A stretch of 64,000 bases of DNA from Streptomyces sp. NBC_01296. GTDB lineage: Bacteria; Actinomycetota; Actinomycetes; Streptomycetales; Streptomycetaceae. The first letter of the stretch is position 1; every line of letters begins with the position of its first letter. Made by a program: the position numbers and the translations under genes. This document shows positions 57,107 through 64,000 of the stretch, in pieces. The stretch spans positions 2,356,001 through 2,420,000 of the forward strand of contig NZ_CP130720.1 of assembly GCF_035984415.1 (NCBI RefSeq), written 5' to 3'. The notes under the pieces are model-generated. The model did not search any database. It was given only the letters and a program-made list of their open reading frames with translations, and was not told where the DNA came from.

Positions 57107-58980
57107 ATGACGGTCCTGCCTGATGACGGGCTCTCCTTGGCCGCCGAGTTCCCTGACGCGACGCATGAGCAGTGGCAGCGCCTGGTAGAGGGCGTTCTAC
57201 GCAAGTCCGGCAAGGATGTATCCGGCGATGCTGCAGAAGACGCGTTGTCCACAAAGCTCGAGGACGGGCTCACCACCCGCCCCCTGTACACCGCGCCCGA
57301 AACGGCCGACGAGACCGGTTTCCCCGGGTTCGCTCCGTTCGTCCGGGGCGGCAGCCCCGCCGGCGGTGCCGCCGGCGGCTGGGACGTGCGGCAGCGGTAC
57401 CTCGGCAGTGATCCCGCACGGGTGAACGAGGCCGTGCTCACCGACCTCGAGAACGGGGTCACCTCCATCTGGCTGTCCCTGGGCGGACCCGGCGGACTCC
57501 CGGTCGACGCGCTCCCCCGCGCCCTCGACGGCGTCTACCTCGACCTGGCGCCCGTCTCCCTGGACGCCGGAGCGCAATACGCCGACGCCTCCCGCGCCTT
57601 GCTGCGCCTGTACGCCGAGCGCGGGGTGGCCCCCGAGGCGGCCCGCGCGAGCCTCGGCGCCGACCCGCTGGGCCACGAGGCCCGTACGGGCGAGGTCCTG
57701 GAGCTGGCCGGCGCCGTCGGGCTCGCCCGGGAAGCCGCCGCGCACTGGCCCGGCGTCCGCGCCCTCGCCGTCGACGCCCTGCCGTACCACGAGGCCGGCG
57801 GCAGCGCAGCCGAGGAGCTGGGGCTGTCCCTGGCCACCGGCGTCGCCTACCTCCGCGCCCTCACCGGAGCCGGCAGCGGCAGCAGCGCCCTCGGCGTCCA
57901 AGCCGCCCTCGGCCAGCTCGAGTTCCGCTACGCCGCGACCGCCGACCAGTTCCTCACCATCGCGAAGTTCCGCGCCGCCCGGCGCCTGTGGGCCCGGATC
58001 GCGGAGGCCTGTGGGGCCCCCGAGGCCGGCGCCCAGCGCCAGCACGCCGTCACCTCGCCGGTGATGATGACCCGCCGCGACCCGTGGGTGAACATGCTGC
58101 GCACCACCGTCGCCTGCATGGCGGCGGGCGTGGGCGGGGCGGACTCGGTCACCGTGCTCCCCTTCGACCACGAGCTGGGCCTGCCGGACGCCTTCGCGCG
58201 CCGCATCTCCCGCAACACCTCCACCATCCTGCTGGAGGAGTCGCACCTGGCCCGCGTCATCGACCCGGCCGGCGGCTCGTACTACGTCGAGCAGCTCACC
58301 GACGAACTCGCGCACGCCGCCTGGGAGTTCTTCCAGGAGATCGAGAAGGCCGGCGGCCTGGCCGCCACCCTGCGCTCCGGGCTGGTCGCCGACCGGCTCG
58401 CCGCGACCTGGGCCGAGCGCTCCAAGAAGCTCGCCAAGCGCCGCGAACCCATCACGGGAGTCAGCGAGTTCCCGCTGCTCTCGGAGAAGCCCCTCGACCG
58501 CGAGCCCGCCCCGGCGGGCCCGACCGGCGGGCTGCCCCGCGTACGGCGCGACGAGGCGTACGAGGCGCTGCGCGCCCGCAGCGACGCGCACCTGGCCGCG
58601 ACCGGGAACCGCCCGCGGATCTTCCTCGCCGCGCTGGGCCCGGCGGCCGCGCACACCGCGCGCGCCACCTTCGCCGCGAACCTGTTCCAGGCGGGCGGCA
58701 TCGAGGCGGTGCACGACCCGGTGTCGGTGGACGCGGCGACGGCCGCCGAGGCCTACGCCGGGAGCGGCGCGGACGGCATGGCCGTGCTGTGCTCCAGCGA
58801 CGCGCTGTACCAGGAGCAGGCCGAGGCGGTGGCCGAGGCCCTGCGCGCGGCCGGTGCGACGACCGTGTTCCTCGCGGGCAAGCCCGGCACGTCGGCCGGC
58901 GCCGTGGACGAGTACGTCTTCGCCGGCTGCGATGCGGTCGCCGTGCTGTCCTCCGTACTCGACCGGATGGGAATCGCGCT

Positions 58981-58984
<4 letters not shown>
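57107..58984 (+). CDS. mutA: Methylmalonyl-CoA mutase small (beta) subunit
   Basis: 625 residues, the usual size of MutA. The N-terminal TIM-barrel-like domain contains [83 protein letters not shown] and [27 protein letters not shown]; the C-terminal domain is a cobalamin-binding-like fold lacking the DxHxxG motif. It pairs with MutB to interconvert succinyl-CoA and (R)-methylmalonyl-CoA. It overlaps mutB by GTGA. Confidence 0.95.
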
Positions 58985-61182
<2,198 letters not shown>

Positions 61183-61191
61183 GCGCGGCGG

Positions 61192-62193
61192 ATGCCTCCG
61201 AAGATCGACATCGAGGCCTACGCGAAGGGGGTGCTCGACGGGAAGCGCGCGTTCATCGCGCGCGCGATCACGCTCGTCGAGTCCACCCTGCCCGCTCACC
61301 GGGCGCTCGCGCAGGGGCTGTTGACGGAGCTGCTGCCCCACTCGGGGCGGGCCCGCCGGATCGGTATCAGCGGGGTGCCGGGCGTCGGCAAGTCCACGTT
61401 CATCGATGCGTTCGGCACGATGCTGACGGGGCTGGGCCACCGGGTCGCGGTCCTGGCCGTGGACCCGTCCTCCACCCGTACGGGCGGCTCGATCCTGGGT
61501 GACAAGACCCGGATGGAGCGCCTGGCGGTCGACTCCTCGGCCTTCGTGCGCCCGTCGCCCTCGGCGGGGACGCTGGGCGGGGTCGCCAAGGCCACGCGGG
61601 AGTCGATGATCGTGATGGAGGCGGCGGGCTACGACGTCGTCCTCGTCGAGACGGTCGGCGTGGGCCAGTCGGAGACCACGGTCGCGGGCATGGTCGACTC
61701 GTTCCTCCTCCTGTCCCTGGCCCGTACGGGGGATCAGCTCCAGGGCATCAAGAAGGGCGTCCTGGAGCTGGCGGACGTCCTCGCGGTGAACAAGGCGGAC
61801 GGCCCGCACGAGCGCGACGCGAAGGCGGCGGCGAGGGAGCTGTCGGGCGCGCTGCGCCTGATGCACCCCGCCGACGCGGCGTGGACGCCGCCGGTGTTGA
61901 CGTGCAGCGCGCGGGAGTCCGCGGGTCTGGACGAGGTGTGGAACCGGCTGGAGCAGCACCGGCGGCTGCTGGACGCGGGGGGCCGACTGGCGGCCAAGCG
62001 GGCGGCGCAGCAGGTGGAGTGGACCTGGTCGATGGTCCGGGACGAGCTCCTGGAGCGGCTGCGCGGGAACCCGTCCGTACGGGAGCTGGCCCCGGGCCTG
62101 GAGGCCGCCGTCCGCGCGGGCACGGTCACCCCCACCTCGGCGGCGGACCGCATCCTGTCGGCGTTCGGCAACTCCGGCCCCGCCGGCGTTTGA
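61192..62193 (+). CDS. meaB: Methylmalonyl-CoA mutase-associated GTPase MeaB
   Basis: 333 residues of the SIMIBI/ArgK family. Walker A is GVPGVGKST, switch regions VDPSSTRTGGSILGDKTRM and VETVGVGQSE, and base-recognition NKAD. It loads and protects the cobalamin cofactor of MutAB. It follows mutB by 9 bp. The last codons (SGPAGV and stop) are read into the intergenic repeat at 62176-62302. Confidence 0.94.
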   Translation: MPPKIDIEAYAKGVLDGKRAFIARAITLVESTLPAHRALAQGLLTELLPHSGRARRIGISGVPGVGKSTFIDAFGTMLTGLGHRVAVLAVDPSSTRTGGSILGDKTRMERLAVDSSAFVRPSPSAGTLGGVAKATRESMIVMEAAGYDVVLVETVGVGQSETTVAGMVDSFLLLSLARTGDQLQGIKKGVLELADVLAVNKADGPHERDAKAAARELSGALRLMHPADAAWTPPVLTCSARESAGLDEVWNRLEQHRRLLDAGGRLAAKRAAQQVEWTWSMVRDELLERLRGNPSVRELAPGLEAAVRAGTVTPTSAADRILSAFGNSGPAGV

Positions 62194-62302
62194 GGCGCGG
62201 GGTCTGCGCCCCCGCGACGGGGCCGCAGACCCAACGGGGGTCCGGGGCCGCGCCCGGGGAAACGGTGAAAGGGCGGGGCGGGGAGACGGCACCGCGCAGC
62301 GG
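62176..62302. repeat. Streptomyces-type intergenic repeat, copy 2, with terminator hairpin
   Basis: Reverse-orientation copy of the block at 21050-21136: GCCCCGCCGGCGTTTGAGGC, then GGGGTCCGGGGC, GGGCGGGGCGGGGAGACGGC and CCGCGCAGCGG. An extra module between them forms a hairpin with GGGTCTGCG (62200-62208) and CGCAGACCC (62224-62232), a good bidirectional terminator for meaB and the asparaginase gene. Confidence 0.75.
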
Positions 62303-62315
62303 AGCGCCAACCGGC

Positions 62316-63317
62316 TCAGGCAGTAACCAGCGCCGGCCCCGCCGAAGAAACACTGCGCTGCAGAATACGGACCTGGTCCGCCGCGTCCCCGGACGCCAGC
62401 AGCGCCGAAAGCACCGCGATGCGGGCCTGCGGGGCGCGCAGCGTGCCCGTCGGAACGGCCCCCGCCGCCACCAGGTCCACCGCACCGCCGTGGGTGTAGA
62501 TCTCCGTCACCGGCCCGGCGGCCACGCGCGTGGTCAGCGCCACCAGCACGCCCCGCGCCACGGCTCCCTTCACCGCGTCCACGATCTCCGGCGTGGCGTT
62601 GCCCGCGCCCGTGCCGATCAGGACGATGCCCCGCGCACCCGCCGCGACCGCCGCGTTCAGGAGCACCGGGTCGCCGTCCGCATGGTGCATCACCATGTCC
62701 ACCCGCGGCGGCAGCTCCGGCATCGCGGGCAGCGGCAGCGGCTCCGGGCGCTGCGGGGTGCGCAGCATGGTGACCTTGCCGAAGCCGATCTTCCCGAGGA
62801 GCTCGGCAGAGGGGTCGGCGAACGCGTCCAGCGCCACCGACTGGGTCTTCACCGTGCCGCGGGCCGCGTGGACCCGCCCGCCGAAGGCGATCAGCACGCC
62901 GAGCCCGCGCGTGGTGGCGGCGGTGAGCAGCGCGTCGTACAGGTTGCCCGGTCCGTCGCCGTCGGCGGTGCCCATGGGGCGCTGCGAGCCGGTGAACACC
63001 ACGGAGCGGGCGTCGTGGTGGTGGAGGTCGACGAGGAAGGCCGACTCCTCGAGGGTGTCGGTGCCGTGCGTGACGACGATGCCGTCCACGTCCGGGTCGG
63101 CGAGCACCTCGTGCACGGTGCGCAGCAGGGTGAGCTGGTGGGCGGTGGTCAGCCGGGGGCTGTTCACGCTGAACAGGTCCACCACCTCGACGGTGATGTC
63201 CTCGGGCAGCGGCGCGGTGGCCATGACCTCGCTGCCGTCGGCGTCCGCCGCGAAGCCGGAGCCCTGCCAGCGGCTGGCTATCGTCCCACCGGTGCTGATG
63301 ACGACGATCCGTCCCAT
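62316..63317 (-). CDS. ansA: L-asparaginase
   Basis: 333 residues of the type I/II asparaginase family. The first catalytic Thr is in VVISTGGTIAS and the second in VVTHGTDTLEESAFLVDL; FTGSQRPMG and PGNLYDALLTAAT are also conserved. There is no signal peptide, so the enzyme is cytoplasmic. It hydrolyses asparagine to aspartate and ammonia. Divergent from an Lrp/AsnC regulator across 130 bp that hold two palindromes. Confidence 0.92.
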   Translation of the reverse strand: MGRIVVISTGGTIASRWQGSGFAADADGSEVMATAPLPEDITVEVVDLFSVNSPRLTTAHQLTLLRTVHEVLADPDVDGIVVTHGTDTLEESAFLVDLHHHDARSVVFTGSQRPMGTADGDGPGNLYDALLTAATTRGLGVLIAFGGRVHAARGTVKTQSVALDAFADPSAELLGKIGFGKVTMLRTPQRPEPLPLPAMPELPPRVDMVMHHADGDPVLLNAAVAAGARGIVLIGTGAGNATPEIVDAVKGAVARGVLVALTTRVAAGPVTEIYTHGGAVDLVAAGAVPTGTLRAPQARIAVLSALLASGDAADQVRILQRSVSSAGPALVTA

Positions 63318-63389
63318 GACCGCGGCCGCCCTTCCCTCGGATCACTCGTACACATGTGCTGAAAGCAGCAATGATACGGACATCTACGC

Positions 63390-63449
63390 GCAATGCGATT
63401 GCTTCTTCAGCCCGGCCTCCCGGCATTCCATGGGTGATAATTGCGCAAT
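63390..63449. promoter_or_regulatory. Two palindromes in the asparaginase/Lrp divergent promoter
   Basis: GCAAT-GCG-ATTGC at 63390-63402 and ATTGCGCAAT at 63440-63449. Both contain ATTGC/GCAAT arms and their centres are about 48 bp apart, nearly five helical turns. They look like binding sites for the adjacent Lrp/AsnC protein; the second overlaps its own start codon. Confidence 0.6.
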
Positions 63450-63903
63450 GGACTCGATTGACCGGGATATCTTGCGCGAGCTCCAGGCAGACGGCCGCCT
63501 CAGCAACCAGGAACTCGCCGCGCGCGTGGGCCTGACCCCCTCCCCCTGCATGCGCCGCGTGCGCCAGCTGGAACAGGACGGGGTGATCCAGGGCTACCGC
63601 GCCGTGATCTCCCCCGAGGCCGTGGGGCGCGGCTTCGAGGTGCTCGTCTCGGTGGAGGTGCGCCGCGACCGCGCCGCGGTGGAGGCCTTCGAGACCGCCC
63701 TCCAGGACATCCCCGACGTCATCGAGGCCTACCGCCTCTTCGGCAGCCCCGGCTGCCTGCTGCGGATCGCCGTCGCGGACCTGCGGGCGTACGAGCGCCT
63801 GTGGATCGAGCAGCTGACGGCCCTCTCCGGGGTCACCGAGGTCAACTCGCAGATCATCATGAAGCGCATCAAGGAACCGACCGGCCTGCCCGTCGAGCGC
63901 TGA
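63448..63903 (+). CDS. Lrp/AsnC-family transcriptional regulator
   Basis: 151 residues. N-terminal helix-turn-helix MDSIDRDILRELQADGRLSNQELAARVGLTPSPCMRRVRQLEQDGVIQGYRAVISPEAVG and a C-terminal RAM domain (VLVSVEVRRDRAAVEAFETALQDIPDVIEAYRLFGSPGCLLRIAVADLRAYERLW). ATG 63448 fits the family; ATG 63430 would add six residues. It probably senses asparagine or another amino acid and controls the divergent asparaginase gene and itself. Confidence 0.92.
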   Translation: MDSIDRDILRELQADGRLSNQELAARVGLTPSPCMRRVRQLEQDGVIQGYRAVISPEAVGRGFEVLVSVEVRRDRAAVEAFETALQDIPDVIEAYRLFGSPGCLLRIAVADLRAYERLWIEQLTALSGVTEVNSQIIMKRIKEPTGLPVER

Positions 63904-63909
63904 CGTCGA

Positions 63910-63940
63910 CCGGACGTACCGGACGTACCGGCCGTACCGG
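63910..63940. repeat. 9-bp tandem repeat
   Basis: About 3.4 copies of CCGGACGTA (third copy CCGGCCGTA) between the Lrp gene and the next start. Confidence 0.8.
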
Positions 63941-63963
63941 ACCAAGCGAAGGAAGCAGCACCC

Positions 63964-64000
63964 ATGGAACCTCTCGGCACCGGCGACCCGGTCCGGCTGG
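63964..64000 (+). CDS. Start of a gene cut by the window edge
   Basis: ATG 63964 with ribosome-binding site GAAGGAAG and 12 codons, MEPLGTGDPVRL. The wording resembles the N-terminus of Streptomyces PASTA-less serine/threonine protein kinases (usually followed by a YRL-G-LG-GGMG loop), but there is too little sequence to be sure. Confidence 0.4.
   Translation, partial: MEPLGTGDPVRL

Overview
The window is about 64 kb of very GC-rich actinobacterial chromosome. Codon third positions are almost all G or C, starts are often GTG or TTG, genes overlap by GTGA/ATGA, a DmdR/IdeR-type iron box is present, and SepF-like, Pnkp/Hen1 and methylmalonyl-CoA mutase genes occur together. This points to Streptomyces or a close relative. 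No rRNA, tRNA, IS element, prophage or CRISPR array was seen.

Layout. 1-2640: 3' end of a divergent MurA-like gene, a small Excalibur-domain ORF and a cytochrome P450. 2671-26492: a collagen and hydroxyproline utilisation locus. It holds an MFS transporter divergent from a dipeptidyl-peptidase IV, a five-gene peptide ABC transporter (dpp), an SMP-30 protein, a GntR/FCD regulator, a catabolic operon (1-pyrroline-2-carboxylate reductase, two proline-racemase-superfamily enzymes, a DapA-type deaminase), a three-part D-hydroxyproline dehydrogenase, a secreted M9 collagenase and an Xaa-Pro aminopeptidase. Six copies of a 15-bp motif (consensus GTACAATKTCACATT) lie at its promoters and look like the GntR regulon operator. 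The logic is: collagenase cuts collagen outside the cell, the ABC transporter imports peptides, DPP-IV and aminopeptidase P cut next to proline, and the catabolic enzymes convert 4-hydroxyproline towards 2-oxoglutarate semialdehyde and 3-hydroxyproline back to proline.

26582-36110: a secreted Asn/Trp/Gly-rich protein, then a 2-aminobenzoyl-CoA (anthranilate) degradation cluster (CoA ligase, fused monooxygenase/reductase, enoyl-CoA hydratase, acyl-CoA dehydrogenase, RidA) with a PaaX-family regulator and two copies of a GTGAC-N4-GTCAC operator. 36107-38487: arginine deiminase pathway (arcA, arcB). 39258-43273: the Pnkp/Hen1 RNA repair pair. 43364-50158: housekeeping and conserved actinobacterial genes, including a homocysteine methyltransferase, an F420-type oxidoreductase, a MazG-like protein overlapping an ATPase, a SepF-like protein and an iron-box-controlled DUF2470 protein.

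50234-56191: an alkanesulfonate/organosulfur operon (TauD-like dioxygenase, FMN reductase, binding protein, ATPase, permease, flavin monooxygenase). 56192-57106 is a long non-coding gap. 57107-62193: mutA-mutB-meaB. 62316-63903: L-asparaginase divergent from an Lrp/AsnC regulator, and the window ends in the first codons of another gene.

All assignments come from reading the translated sequence and motifs; no database search was run.
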